Source: Levilinea sp. (GTDB lineage: Bacteria; Chloroflexota; Anaerolineae; Anaerolineales; Anaerolineaceae). From it: DNA of 34,218 nucleotides. The stretch is taken from NCBI GenBank assembly GCA_029975215.1, contig JARKPO010000054.1:1-34218 (forward strand), read 5' to 3'. The notes beneath the pieces are model-generated. The model did not search any database, was not told where the DNA came from, and was given only the letters and a program-made list of their open reading frames with translations. How positions within the stretch are numbered: the first letter of the stretch is position 1; each line of letters opens with the position of its first letter. Both the position numbers and the translations under genes were made by a program. Shown here piece by piece: positions 1-10,188 of this stretch.

Positions 1-155
1 GAGGGTACAAGAATTGGCCAGGAATGGCCAGCGGATTGATGGCTGCGGGGGTCAGGATCCATTAGGTTCCTTTGCCGAATATTCCCCAAAACCGTCTGCT
101 GTTTGCATGCTAAATCACCAACCGACTTTGGGACAGACACGGGGGCCGCGGACGG
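1..155. other. Non-coding stretch at left edge
   Basis: I see no gene here. A short open frame exists from base 14 but its composition is not protein-like and it has no ribosome binding site. The only structure is a small GGCC/GGCC hairpin near 16-31. It may be the tail of an intergenic region whose upstream gene lies outside the window. Confidence 0.5.
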
Positions 156-184
156 TTGAAACCGCGGGGGGGATGTGCTATGAT
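156..184 (+). promoter_or_regulatory. Sigma-70-type promoter of the kinase-like gene
   Basis: TTGAAA at 156-161, a 17-base spacer and TATGAT at 179-184, with the extended -10 dinucleotide TG at 176-177. This is close to the housekeeping consensus and faces the gene at 307. The -35 lies inside a local dyad (GGTT/AACC flanked by CCGCGG blocks), which could be an operator; that part is speculative. Confidence 0.7.
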
Positions 185-259
185 GAACATGGAATTCTAA
201 ACGAGACAGGCTGCGGCGCTGCGGGTGTGCATTCTTCCGCCTGAGTTGGCCCCATTTCC

Positions 260-280
260 CTCCCACCAGTTCGGTGGGAG
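260..280 (+). promoter_or_regulatory. Leader stem-loop
   Basis: A perfect 8-bp stem, CTCCCACC with GGTGGGAG around a 5-base loop, lies in the transcribed leader of the kinase-like gene. It is followed by a T/G-rich run (gtttgtgttt) that is too weak for a confident terminator. It ends about 14 bases before the GAGGAGG ribosome binding site, so it could be an attenuator or a stabilising hairpin. Confidence 0.45.
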
Positions 281-306
281 GTTTGTGTTTGCAGAGGAGG
301 TGCAGA

Positions 307-999
307 ATGGCCGTGATTACCATTTCCCGCCAGTATGCCAGCGGGGGAGATGAAATCGCGCTGCGCGTATGTGAACGGCTGGGCTACCGCATGTTCGATC
401 AGCGGCTGATGGTGCGGGCCGCAGCGGAGCTGGGCCTTTCCGAACAGGAGATTTTTGATTTCGCCGAGACCAGCTACAAGGCCAAGAGCTTTTTGGAACG
501 GGTGTTTGGCGGGTCTCAGGATGTTGCCCAGGTGCGGATGTGGAAGGAGGACGCCGCCGGGGCGCGCAGCGTGCAGGAGCTGGCGCTGAGCGAATCGGCC
601 GCACTGCAGCTGGTGCAGTTCGCCATGCGCGACGCCTATCAGGTGGGCAACGTGGTCATTGTGGGGCGCGGCGGTCAGGCGTTGTTTGCCGACAAACCCG
701 ACGTGCTGCATGTGCGCGTGATTGCACCAGACGAGGATCGCATTCAGCGTGTGAAGGAAGAGCTGCGCCATGCGCGGCAGGCCTATAAGGCGGATATTGA
801 GGTGCGGCGCGATGCACAGGACCGCATTGCCATGCGGGATGCGGCTTCGGCAGAGTATCTGCGTCGGTTTTACAATATCCGCTGGGACGACCCGCAGCAT
901 TACCACATGGTGCTGAATACCGGCAAGCTGAGCGTGGAGCAGGCCGTGGATTTGATCCTGCTGGCGGTGGAGCGCCTTCCAGAAAGGGCTTTGGCCTGA
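307..999 (+). CDS. Cytidylate kinase-like family protein
   Basis: A 230-residue cytosolic protein of the cytidylate-kinase-like family, related to bacterial CMP kinases (which phosphorylate CMP to CDP) but usually without assigned substrate. The N-terminus MAVITISRQYASGGDEIA is the family's characteristic opening and takes the place of a classical P-loop; Gly-Gly is kept but the usual Arg is Asp. The middle holds a VVIVGRGGQALFA segment and an Arg-rich lid-like region (RIQRVKEELRHARQ). The start at 307 is chosen because a strong GAGGAGG site lies just upstream; a longer frame from 274 has no such signal. It is a single-gene unit between the promoter at 156 and the stem-loop at 1017. The family call is solid; the substrate is unknown. 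Confidence 0.85.
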   Translation: MAVITISRQYASGGDEIALRVCERLGYRMFDQRLMVRAAAELGLSEQEIFDFAETSYKAKSFLERVFGGSQDVAQVRMWKEDAAGARSVQELALSESAALQLVQFAMRDAYQVGNVVIVGRGGQALFADKPDVLHVRVIAPDEDRIQRVKEELRHARQAYKADIEVRRDAQDRIAMRDAASAEYLRRFYNIRWDDPQHYHMVLNTGKLSVEQAVDLILLAVERLPERALA

Positions 1000-1016
1000 G
1001 CGGTGCAAAGGGACGG

Positions 1017-1053
1017 CCCAGCCCGGTTGGGGGTCTCTCCCATCCGGGCTGGG
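1017..1053. terminator. Stem-loop between convergent genes
   Basis: A perfect 10-bp stem (CCCAGCCCGG / CCGGGCTGGG, 17-base loop) sits between the ends of two convergent genes. Neither side has a clear T tract, so intrinsic termination is plausible but not certain. Confidence 0.5.
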
Positions 1054-1063
1054 TTCGGTGTGG

Positions 1064-1549
1064 TTAACTTAACGCCCAATCGGGGATACGCAGGCTCTGA
1101 CAGCCAAACAGGCGGGCGTGCAGGGCGTCTTCATCGGCGGCGGTGAGGATCTGAATGCTTTGCTGATCGAGGGCGGCCAGTATCTCTGCGCTGAGGGTCA
1201 GCGAAGCGCGAAAGACCGCAAACAGGCTGTCAGCGCAGTCGTCAGCGGCCACGCGGTTGATGGAGAAGACGCCACAGCCCTGGCAGCGGTGGACAATCAT
1301 CAGCTCCCCGTGGCGGTCTGACCCATATTTTTTAGGCGAGCGCTTGAGGGTGAGGGCGATGGGGCGCATGGGCGCTTTGCAGGCGGCCAGGCGGTCTCCC
1401 GCGCGGTACAGATCCAGGTGGCGGGAATAGAGGCACACCGGGCAGTGGTTGCGGTTTTGCACGCCGGAGAAGGCGGCCTGGGCGGTGACATACTGACGGC
1501 AGTGGCAGCAGGTGAAATCGCCAAAGGTGGGGTGGGTATAGTGTTTCAT
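1064..1549 (-). CDS. RNHCP domain zinc-ribbon protein
   Basis: A 161-residue protein with the RNHCP domain. Visible signatures are CCHCRQYV near residue 17, the name-giving RNHCPVCLYSRHLD, a GDRLAACKAPMRPI stretch, HRCQGCGVFSINR and a DDC motif. Three CxxC-type cysteine pairs suggest bound zinc. The biochemical role of the family is not known. The start is fixed by an ATGA overlap with the stop codon of rsgA, so the two are almost certainly translated from one message. That coupling suggests, by inference only, a role near ribosome assembly or RNA. Longer in-frame extensions run back into rsgA and are not likely. Confidence 0.85.
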   Translation of the reverse strand: MKHYTHPTFGDFTCCHCRQYVTAQAAFSGVQNRNHCPVCLYSRHLDLYRAGDRLAACKAPMRPIALTLKRSPKKYGSDRHGELMIVHRCQGCGVFSINRVAADDCADSLFAVFRASLTLSAEILAALDQQSIQILTAADEDALHARLFGCQSLRIPDWALS

Positions 1550-2487
1550 GCGGCCTCGGCTTTCAGGCGCAGGTAGCTTTGGTAGCGGCGGGGGTGGACG
1601 GCGCCCTGCATGACAGCCTGGCGAACAGCGCAGCCGGGTTCTTCGTCGTGCTGGCAGCTGAGGCCAAAGCGGCAGCGGCCCAGATGGGGGCGCATTTCGG
1701 GGAAGCAGGCGGCCATGTCTTCGGGCGGAATGTCCCACAGGCCAAATTCACGCACGCCGGGGGTGTCTATGACCGCGCCGTCGCCGGGGAGGGGGTACAG
1801 GCGGGCTGCGGTGGTGGTATGGCGGCCTTTACCGGTGACAGCGTTGACCGCGCGGGTGGACTGATCCGCTCCGGGGAGGAGGGCGTTCAGCAGGGTGGTT
1901 TTGCCCACGCCGGATTTGCCGACCAGCAGGGCGGTGCCGTGAGCCAGATGGCTGCGCAGCTCACTTAACCCGCTGCCGGTTTGGGCAGAGACAAGGGACA
2001 CCGGGTAGCCCAGGCTGCGGTACAGCGCCAGGACCTCATGCAGTTCCTCCTCGGCGGGGGAACCGCCGGGGGTCAGGTCGCATTTGGAGATGCAGATGCG
2101 GGCGGGCAAGCCCTGGGCTTCGGCGGCTGCCAGGAATCGGTCCAGCAGATTCCACTTGGGGGTGGGGCTGGCGGCGGCGAAAACAGGCATGACCCAATCC
2201 ACGTTGGCGGCGATGACCTGCTGGGAAGCGTGGGCGCCGGGGCGCGAAGCGGCCGCCGGACGCGAGTATTCGGAGCGGCGGGGCAGCACCGTCACCAGGC
2301 GCGGCAGGTCGGGGGCGGGTTCACAGCAAACCACGTCACCTGCAGCGACCTGCGCAGCCAGGTGAGGAGGCAGGGCGCACATCAGGGTGTGTTCACCGGC
2401 CAGAACCTGGATTTGATGGATGTATTTTTGGAGGACGAGCCCGGTAAAAAGGGCAGAATCAACGATGGTAGAAGGTTGAGGTTTCAT
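1546..2487 (-). CDS. rsgA: Ribosome biogenesis GTPase RsgA
   Basis: A 313-residue, circularly permuted GTPase that assists late maturation of the 30S subunit. The order is an N-terminal OB-fold (about 1-70), then G4 as SKCDL (134-138), G5-like SAQ (167-169), G1 as GKSGVGKTT (190-198), and G3 as DTPG (241-244). The C-terminal zinc knuckle has C272, C278, H280 and C286. The Asn of the usual NKxD motif is Ser here, a variation I cannot judge. The RNHCP gene overlaps its end. No good ribosome binding site precedes the ATG and the promoter is unclear (a weak candidate lies near 2783-2811). Confidence 0.96.
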   Translation of the reverse strand: MKPQPSTIVDSALFTGLVLQKYIHQIQVLAGEHTLMCALPPHLAAQVAAGDVVCCEPAPDLPRLVTVLPRRSEYSRPAAASRPGAHASQQVIAANVDWVMPVFAAASPTPKWNLLDRFLAAAEAQGLPARICISKCDLTPGGSPAEEELHEVLALYRSLGYPVSLVSAQTGSGLSELRSHLAHGTALLVGKSGVGKTTLLNALLPGADQSTRAVNAVTGKGRHTTTAARLYPLPGDGAVIDTPGVREFGLWDIPPEDMAACFPEMRPHLGRCRFGLSCQHDEEPGCAVRQAVMQGAVHPRRYQSYLRLKAEAA

Positions 2488-2858
2488 GGCGTATGCTCAG
2501 GTATATCAAAACTGCCAGCCGCGAGAGCTTTCCCGTGACTGGCAGAGGGTTCTTATTGATGGGGTTCAGGGAGGCAAGAAAGCCTCCGCTTCAATCAACA
2601 GGCCACGGGCATTGATCGCTCCCGAGGCCAGGCAGGCAACGTAAAGGGAAAAACAGCCCTTTCCGTTTCAGGCGCAATCAACGTGTGAGATTGTGAACCA
2701 CCCGAGCAACTTTCGCCAAAAAACCCGACCTTTCTACAAAAATATTTGTTTCAAATTTTGAATAGTTTTTTACAACGCTGTGATTGTATCCGCAGGGCGA
2801 CAATTTGCCACTGGCCATCTGGGCAGGATTTCCGCTCCCCGGATGGGTGGTATTACAG
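2488..2858. other. Intergenic region upstream of rsgA
   Basis: No gene is supported in these ~370 bases. Minus-strand promoter candidates exist (TACAAT at 2783-2788 with a poor GTGGCA 17 bases upstream). The segment 2700-2775 is distinctly A/T-rich. Two small perfect stems occur: GGAGGC/GCCTCC at 2570-2587 and AAAGGG/CCCTTT at 2643-2661; neither has a T tract. An imperfect GCCAG/CTGGC hairpin lies at about 2517-2542, immediately upstream of rsgA on its leader. Confidence 0.5.
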
Positions 2859-2892
2859 AAAAAAGCACGCCCTCCAGGGTGCTGAAGGGCGT
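2859..2892 (-). terminator. Intrinsic terminator of the helicase gene
   Basis: On the minus strand a 7-bp stem (ACGCCCT/AGGGCGT) is followed by GC and six T residues. It lies 27 bases after the helicase stop codon. Confidence 0.8.
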
Positions 2893-2918
2893 AGGGACTT
2901 GCGATTGGGCAGGCCGGG

Positions 2919-4382
2919 TTAGCGAGGGCGGCGCTTGCGGGAGCGGCGGCCAGAACCCACGGCAGAGGAAGGCGCCTGCGGCGGGCGGCTGGGGGCTTCG
3001 TCGGGGGCGATGAGCGGCTCGTGGAAGGTCTGCTGGTAAAAATCGTCCAGAAGCATGGCCAGCAGGTGGTTATCTTCGCCGGATTGGGCCAGGGTGGGCA
3101 CCAGGGGCACAAAGCGGGCCATGCGCTCGGTTTGCAGACGGTCGCGGGTGCGCAGACGGGCTTCCAGCAGGGCGATGATGCGCTCGGAGACCACATGCTG
3201 AACATCCTCATCTGTAGGCAGGGGGCGTTCGTTCAGGGGGAAGTTAAACTGCCTGGCGATGCGCAGCAGGGCGGCGCGCTCCACCGCCGTCACCAGGGTG
3301 ATAGCCGTGCCAGAGGCACCAGCGCGCCCGGTGCGGCCGGAGCGGTGGATATAGGCTTCGGGATCTTCGGGCGGCTCGTACTGGATGACGTGAGAAAGCT
3401 CCGGCAAATCAATGCCGCGGGCGGCCACATCCGTGGCCACCAGAAAGCGCAGCGTGCCGCGGCGCACGCGGTCGAGCACTTTTTCGCGCGAGGACTGGGC
3501 CAGATCGGAGGTCAGGTCGTCGGCGTCGTAGCCAAAGCGCTGTAGCACGGTGGTGACGTAGTTGACGCGCACCTTGGTGTTGCAGAAGATCAGGGCCGAC
3601 AAGGGGTTTTCCATCTCGATGATGCGGATGAGAGAGCGGTCTTTATCCATGCCGGGGACGGAATAATAGACGTGCTCGATCTCGGAGACGTGGATTTGAT
3701 CGGACGACAGGTTGAGGAAACCGGGGCTGCGCATGAACTGGTGGGTGAGGCGCAGCACGAGGGCGGGGAAGGTGGCGGAGAACATGTAGGTGCTGATGGC
3801 ATGTTCGGGAAGGTAATGTTGTACGCGGCGCATGTCGGGGTAAAAACCCATCGAGAGCATGCGGTCGGCTTCATCAAAGATGAGGAACTTTAAGTGCTGC
3901 AAGGTGAGGGAGCGGCGCAGGAGGTGGTCGAGGACGCGCCCAGGGGTGCCGACGACGACATGGGCGCCGGCCTGGAAGGCGGCCAATTGCTCGCGGTAGC
4001 CCACGCCGCCGTAAATGGCCACGGTGCGCACGCCGGTGCCGGTGGCAAGGATTTCGGCCTCGGTGGCCACCTGGTGGGCCAGTTCACGGGTGGGGACGAG
4101 GATGAGGGCCTGGGTGGTGGGCTGGAGGGGGTTGACCATCTCCAGAATGGGCAGCAGGTAAGCGCCTGTTTTGCCAGAGCCGGTGCGCGATTGGATCATC
4201 ATATCGCGCTGGGCGAAGAGGTAAGGGATGGCGCGGGCCTGCACGGGCATGAGTTCGTTCCAGCCAGCGCGGGCGATGCCGGGGCGCAGGCGTTCCGGCA
4301 GGTCGGCCAGGGTGGCTTCGGGCAGGTCGGGTAGGGCTTCTTGGGGGTTTAAATTGGGGGTAGACACACGTTCCTCATTCAA
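2919..4382 (-). CDS. DEAD-box RNA helicase
   Basis: A 487-residue ATP-dependent RNA helicase. Motifs in order: Q-motif region around LMPVQARAIP (44-53), motif I TGSGKT (67-72), Ia PTREL (97-101), Ib TPGR (146-149), II DEAD (170-173), III SAT (202-204), and in the second domain ARGID and HRSGRTGR (motif VI). A short basic tail (GRRSRKRRPR) probably adds RNA affinity. It starts with TTG at 4382 inside the end of the preceding gene, whose stop overlaps it, so translation is likely coupled; an in-frame GTG five codons on is an alternative start. A clear terminator follows. Which RNA it acts on (ribosome assembly, mRNA decay, cold response) cannot be told. Confidence 0.93.
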   Translation of the reverse strand: MNEERVSTPNLNPQEALPDLPEATLADLPERLRPGIARAGWNELMPVQARAIPYLFAQRDMMIQSRTGSGKTGAYLLPILEMVNPLQPTTQALILVPTRELAHQVATEAEILATGTGVRTVAIYGGVGYREQLAAFQAGAHVVVGTPGRVLDHLLRRSLTLQHLKFLIFDEADRMLSMGFYPDMRRVQHYLPEHAISTYMFSATFPALVLRLTHQFMRSPGFLNLSSDQIHVSEIEHVYYSVPGMDKDRSLIRIIEMENPLSALIFCNTKVRVNYVTTVLQRFGYDADDLTSDLAQSSREKVLDRVRRGTLRFLVATDVAARGIDLPELSHVIQYEPPEDPEAYIHRSGRTGRAGASGTAITLVTAVERAALLRIARQFNFPLNERPLPTDEDVQHVVSERIIALLEARLRTRDRLQTERMARFVPLVPTLAQSGEDNHLLAMLLDDFYQQTFHEPLIAPDEAPSRPPQAPSSAVGSGRRSRKRRPR

Positions 4383-4884
4383 GGGGGCCGTTGGACGGCC
4401 GATTCTGTTTCATGATTTCAATGGCCGCTTTTCCGGTCATGTGTTCAATTTGCACTTCGGCCACGCACACCCGCTTCCAATCGCGCTCGATCTCTGCATC
4501 CCCTTCGGCGGTGAAACCGGGGGAATATTTTTCGACCAGGCACTGCAGGGCGAATTTTTTCTCGCTGTCTTCGGTGAGCAGGCGAGCCTTGCCAAAGACA
4601 ACCGCGCTGCGGTAATGGGTGGTGAAGGCGTGGGGGACGACGGTATCGGCTTGGATGACGCAGAAGGAGACCTTACTGTTCCTGCGGATGCCATCCAGCT
4701 TGTGACCTTCGGTGGCGAAGTGGAAATACAGCTTGCCGTCTTTGTAGGCGTAGCTCAAGGGGACGGCATAGGGGTAATCTTCATCCCCCAGGACGGCCAG
4801 TACGCCGGAGGTGCAGGTTTCTAGGATTTCAATGGTTTCTGCTTCAGAGAGCAGCTGTTTTTTTCGGCGCATGTCTCGAAACAT
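4375..4884 (-). CDS. Pyridoxamine 5'-phosphate oxidase family (NimA-like) protein
   Basis: A 169-residue flavin-binding split-barrel protein. It opens with FRDMRRKKQLLSEAETIEIL, as in 5-nitroimidazole-resistance (Nim) type proteins, followed by GVLAVLGDEDYPYAVPLSYAY and the FHFATEGHKLDGI segment with the conserved His-Lys. Nim-like proteins bind FMN or related cofactors and most have no proven substrate. The start at 4884 is preferred because AGGTGAGG lies at good spacing; a start 21 bases upstream lacks one. Its end overlaps the helicase start by a few bases. Confidence 0.85.
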   Translation of the reverse strand: MFRDMRRKKQLLSEAETIEILETCTSGVLAVLGDEDYPYAVPLSYAYKDGKLYFHFATEGHKLDGIRRNSKVSFCVIQADTVVPHAFTTHYRSAVVFGKARLLTEDSEKKFALQCLVEKYSPGFTAEGDAEIERDWKRVCVAEVQIEHMTGKAAIEIMKQNRPSNGPLE

Positions 4885-4967
4885 GGGCGGCCTCACCTTT
4901 CTCATCGGATGAACCGATTGTAGCACCTTTGGGCGTGGTTGGGAGCAATTGGCGCAGCGGCAGGCCC

Positions 4968-5333
4968 TTAAGACAGCAGTTCGCCGCCAAAAGCGACCCG
5001 ACCGGTAGCCTCTGGCAGGTAGAGGATATGGACGTTTTCCTGCGGGCGGCTGCAAACCTGGGCGACGGCTGCAGCCAACTGCGCGGCCTCCGCCCGCAAA
5101 GAGGATATGGGGGGTAATTTCGCTTTCAGCACCGAGACAAACACCGGAAAGAGACCGCCTGCTGAGCTGAGGTTCTCGGCATAGTTTTGGCTGGCGATGA
5201 AGGTCACTTTGACCCAGGTGCCGCCGGGTTCAGAACAGAATATTTGACCGGCGCGGTCGGCCAGGGCCGCGGCGAGGTTTGGGGGGAAGTCCTCGTTGGG
5301 GCGAGTGATAATTTCAATATTCAAGATGGGCAT
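4968..5333 (-). CDS. Tautomerase (MIF/4-OT superfamily) protein
   Basis: A 121-residue protein beginning Met-Pro-Ile-Leu, so removal of Met leaves the N-terminal proline that is the catalytic base in the tautomerase superfamily. The two beta-alpha-beta halves fit the ~115-residue MIF-like branch rather than the ~60-residue 4-OT type: the first half runs to WVKVTFIASQNYAE and the second ends at VHILYLP. A weak AGGTG site lies 8-9 bases upstream. Substrate unknown. It is in the same leftward series as its neighbours with a gap of about 50 bases to the lipoprotein gene. Confidence 0.7.
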   Translation of the reverse strand: MPILNIEIITRPNEDFPPNLAAALADRAGQIFCSEPGGTWVKVTFIASQNYAENLSSAGGLFPVFVSVLKAKLPPISSLRAEAAQLAAAVAQVCSRPQENVHILYLPEATGRVAFGGELLS

Positions 5334-5385
5334 GAGGACACCTAAAGGGGAGAAAGAGCATGGCTTTGTTCGATGGCTGCGCCAT

Positions 5386-5997
5386 TTAGGGAGCCGTCGA
5401 AGGCGGCGCGGCGGCTTCAACCAGTACACCGTTGACCAGTTGGAAGGCTTTGAACACCGGCATTGTGGGGGAGGACGACATGGGTTCACCGGGGCTTCGG
5501 TCGAGGTAATTGACAAGGCATTGGGACGGGTTCTTGGGATCCACGCTGACGCTTTGGGGGGCGATTCTGTCGCCCAGGAAGACGGCATTCGTGCCCACAA
5601 AGCCGTCTGGGGTTTGCAGGGCTGCCGTCACAAAAAAGAATGTGCCGCTGCCCCCCGTTTCCTGCTGCAAGAGGAAAACCGCATCGGTTAGTCCATCCGA
5701 ATTCAAGTCCAGGTCCACAGCATCACCGTAATAACGCGTCACCTGTTTGGAGGCTGCCCCCGGCGCTGCCTCATTTTCCGCCGTGCCGTTCACCAGCGTG
5801 ACTGATTGTCCATCGATCTGGTACGCTCCATTTTTCAGGGCTTCCTCCGGTACGCCGCTGGGCATCGGGGTGGATGTAGGCGCTTCGGTGAGCTGCTGGG
5901 TAGGCTGGTTGGCCGGTGGGCGCAGCGGTGCGCAGGCTGCTAACAGGAGAAAGGTCAGAATCACAACGATTCTTTTGATTCCTATTTTGACCTCCAT
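5386..5997 (-). CDS. Hypothetical lipoprotein
   Basis: A 203-residue predicted lipoprotein: basic start (KIGIKR), hydrophobic stretch and lipobox LLAAC with Cys22, followed by a Pro/Thr/Gln linker to about residue 50. The mature domain has a DLDLNSDGLTDAVFLL segment resembling a calcium-binding FG-GAP/dockerin-like loop, then a GTFFFVTAAL strand. Similar 'computable value plus DxNxDG' lipoproteins occur in Anaerolineae; I do not recognise a function. Probably located on the outer face of the cell membrane. Confidence 0.7.
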   Translation of the reverse strand: MEVKIGIKRIVVILTFLLLAACAPLRPPANQPTQQLTEAPTSTPMPSGVPEEALKNGAYQIDGQSVTLVNGTAENEAAPGAASKQVTRYYGDAVDLDLNSDGLTDAVFLLQQETGGSGTFFFVTAALQTPDGFVGTNAVFLGDRIAPQSVSVDPKNPSQCLVNYLDRSPGEPMSSSPTMPVFKAFQLVNGVLVEAAAPPSTAP

Positions 5998-6030
5998 ACG
6001 GAGTGTATTGGATCCGGCGGCAATTCAAGA

Positions 6031-6390
6031 TTATTGTTTGATGATCCACAGAATCCGGTCGTAGGATGTGGCGTAATGCAAAAAGGTGATCACGCCAAAA
6101 ATCCAGGCTAAGGTGATCATTTTGGCATCATAGAGCGCCCAGGTGGCAAAGGCAAATAACGCCAACTCGAATGTGAGGCGCAGGATGCCTGGGATGGCCA
6201 CCGGTGGGGTGCCGGGGTCATTGGGAACGCGAAAGGTAGCCCACAGCACGGCGGCGATCAGCGGAATGCCCAGCGCCAGCAGGAACCGGACCCAACCCTC
6301 TCCCTTTTGCCAGCCCCACACCCCCAAAGAAACCAGGGCGGCGATTTCTAGCAAGAAGCGTAAGCCCAGATTGATGGGATGAGAACTCAT
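6031..6390 (-). CDS. YrdB family (DUF2568) membrane protein
   Basis: A 119-residue integral membrane protein with four predicted hydrophobic segments. The family's conserved signatures are visible: NLGLRFLLEIAALVSLG at the start, WATFRVPNDPG in the middle and the GILRLTFELALFAFA segment. Function unknown. Its ATG overlaps the SRPBCC stop codon (ATGA), so the two are cotranslated. Confidence 0.85.
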   Translation of the reverse strand: MSSHPINLGLRFLLEIAALVSLGVWGWQKGEGWVRFLLALGIPLIAAVLWATFRVPNDPGTPPVAIPGILRLTFELALFAFATWALYDAKMITLAWIFGVITFLHYATSYDRILWIIKQ

Positions 6391-6824
6391 GACAGTCCCT
6401 CCACGTGCGTTTTGAGCACCTGCAAAGAATTCTGCAGGGATTTTTCCAGGAACTTCGGGTCAAATCGCTTCAAGATCCAGGGGAACCAACCCGACAGCGA
6501 TTCTTCCGTTTTGACATAGGTGCCACCTTCGCGCGTCTCAAAGGTCCAGATGTGGACGGCGTGCATGCCGATGGAATTGCCGGTCCAGCCAATTCGCTGC
6601 ATGGGTTCCACCGCTTGCAGGGTAGAGATGATGTTCAGGCCTTTCGCTTTCCAATGAAACTGGGCGCCGGCCGCCAGAGCGCCGTCCACTTGGGCGGATG
6701 TCACGTCCGGCTGCCATTGTGGCCACTGGTCAATATGGGTGATTTCGGCCCACACTTTTTCGATCGGGGCGGAGATGAGGATTTCTTTCTCGGCTTGCAG
6801 GACTGCGCTGCTGTCAATCTTCAT
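6387..6824 (-). CDS. SRPBCC (START-like) family protein
   Basis: A 145-residue START/Bet v1-like protein of the polyketide cyclase/dehydrase type. It opens with a beta strand leading to ILISAPIEKVWAEITHIDQWPQW, the standard first helix and turn of the fold, and ends with the long C-terminal helix that lines the ligand pocket. These proteins bind small hydrophobic ligands; the ligand here is not known. It lies 21 bases after the DinB-type gene and overlaps the YrdB gene. Confidence 0.85.
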   Translation of the reverse strand: MKIDSSAVLQAEKEILISAPIEKVWAEITHIDQWPQWQPDVTSAQVDGALAAGAQFHWKAKGLNIISTLQAVEPMQRIGWTGNSIGMHAVHIWTFETREGGTYVKTEESLSGWFPWILKRFDPKFLEKSLQNSLQVLKTHVEGLS

Positions 6825-6845
6825 AAGACCTCCTCTATGCAGAAC

Positions 6846-7286
6846 TTATTTTGATTCTGGCATCTGGTGCTCGCGCAGGTGGCCGGTGAATTCCATGTTG
6901 AGCTGGCGAATCACCTTCTCGTTCTCGAAAGCGGCCTCGGGCAAGGTCTCCACAAAGGATACCAGGAGGGCGCGCGTGGTTTCAAAGGACGCGGCGATCT
7001 CATCCTCACTTTTGGCGGCCGCCTGGGCTACGGCTTCGGCGTTGAAGGCGTCTACATCATATTGGGGAGGACGATAGGAGGGTTCGGCGAGATAGCGTTG
7101 GATGGTTTGAAGACCGACCTGCCACCAGGCCACGATGTGGGCCAGCAGGTCGCCAAAACGCGCATATCCCTGCGCGGCCAGGAAGGCGGCCTGCGCCTCG
7201 GGGGGCATGCGGCGAAACTGGGGGATGTATTCCGCCCAATCCCGGCGGAGGATGTCCAGCACTTGTTGTTGAACAGGATGGGTCAT
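6846..7286 (-). CDS. DinB-like / ClbS-DfsB family four-helix protein
   Basis: A 146-residue predicted four-helix bundle. The pattern GDLLAHIVAWW near residue 45 and HLREHQ at the C-terminus supply the histidines expected for a DinB-type metal site. The overall pattern (Ala-rich helices, an EV...QLNMEFTGHLREH end) fits DinB/ClbS-like proteins, some of which detoxify small molecules. The Met at 7286 is preferred over one at 7328 because the promoter at 7308-7335 would place the upstream codon ahead of the transcript start. No strong ribosome binding site is visible. Confidence 0.7.
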   Translation of the reverse strand: MTHPVQQQVLDILRRDWAEYIPQFRRMPPEAQAAFLAAQGYARFGDLLAHIVAWWQVGLQTIQRYLAEPSYRPPQYDVDAFNAEAVAQAAAKSEDEIAASFETTRALLVSFVETLPEAAFENEKVIRQLNMEFTGHLREHQMPESK

Positions 7287-7307
7287 AAGAATAGCCTTTT
7301 TTGCTTG

Positions 7308-7335
7308 ATTATATCCCCCGGTTTTCAAGAGTCAA
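7308..7335 (-). promoter_or_regulatory. Promoter of the DinB-SRPBCC-YrdB series
   Basis: On the minus strand: TTGACT, a 16-base spacer, and a perfect TATAAT. The expected transcript start is near 7301, only about 15 bases before the start codon at 7286. It could drive the whole leftward series down to the helicase terminator. Confidence 0.75.
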
Positions 7336-7363
7336 ATTTTCAGCAGTAATTTTGACAGAACAC

Positions 7364-7499
7364 TCACAAGGGCTCAACGGCGGCGGGAATCTTCGGCCCA
7401 ATTGGCCGGATTGGCCTGGATGTAGAGAAGGATTTGAAGGCACGCACGATTTCGGACAGCGGGTATGGGCGGGCGGATGGAACGGCGGCGGTGCTGCAT
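7364..7499 (-). pseudogene. Collapsed REP-associated tyrosine transposase (RAYT) remnant
   Basis: On the minus strand three short peptides in three successive frames match, in order, conserved parts of RAYT (Y1/IS200-like) transposases. The first is MQHRRRSIR, the usual N-terminal opening. The second is YPLSEIVRAFKSFST, matching the helix after the catalytic domain. The third is YIQANPANWAED, matching the C-terminal motif. The ~400 bases expected between them, with the HUH and Tyr motifs, are missing. The join at FKSFST/YIQANP looks like one internal deletion and the join after SIR like another. The middle and C-terminal matches are convincing; the N-terminal one is weaker. No activity is possible. 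Confidence 0.55.
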
Positions 7500-7517
7500 G
7501 CGGACGCCTCCAATGAC

Positions 7518-7551
7518 CCCGCGCCTGGGGGATGATGCTGCCAGGCGCGGG
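7518..7551 (-). terminator. Strong stem-loop downstream of nrdJ
   Basis: An 11-bp perfect stem (CCCGCGCCTGG/CCAGGCGCGGG, 12-base loop) lies 35 bases past the nrdJ stop codon. There is no T tract directly after it on the minus strand, so it may stop or only stabilise the nrdJ message. It also abuts the RAYT remnant and could be a REP-type hairpin. Confidence 0.5.
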
Positions 7552-7586
7552 AATTCACCATGCTTTTTTGAGGATCACTCTACCCC

Positions 7587-10163
<2,577 letters not shown>

Positions 10164-10188
10164 GAGAGCACGCTCCTGGCGGGGGGAA

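Noticed and set aside
14..244. 76-codon frame at the left edge
   Set aside because: No ribosome binding site or domain; it overlaps the promoter and leader of the next gene.
178..1008. Long antisense reading frame opposite the kinase-like gene
   Set aside because: His/Pro/Gln-rich product with no recognisable domain; it mirrors a well-supported gene and arises from GC-rich codon use.
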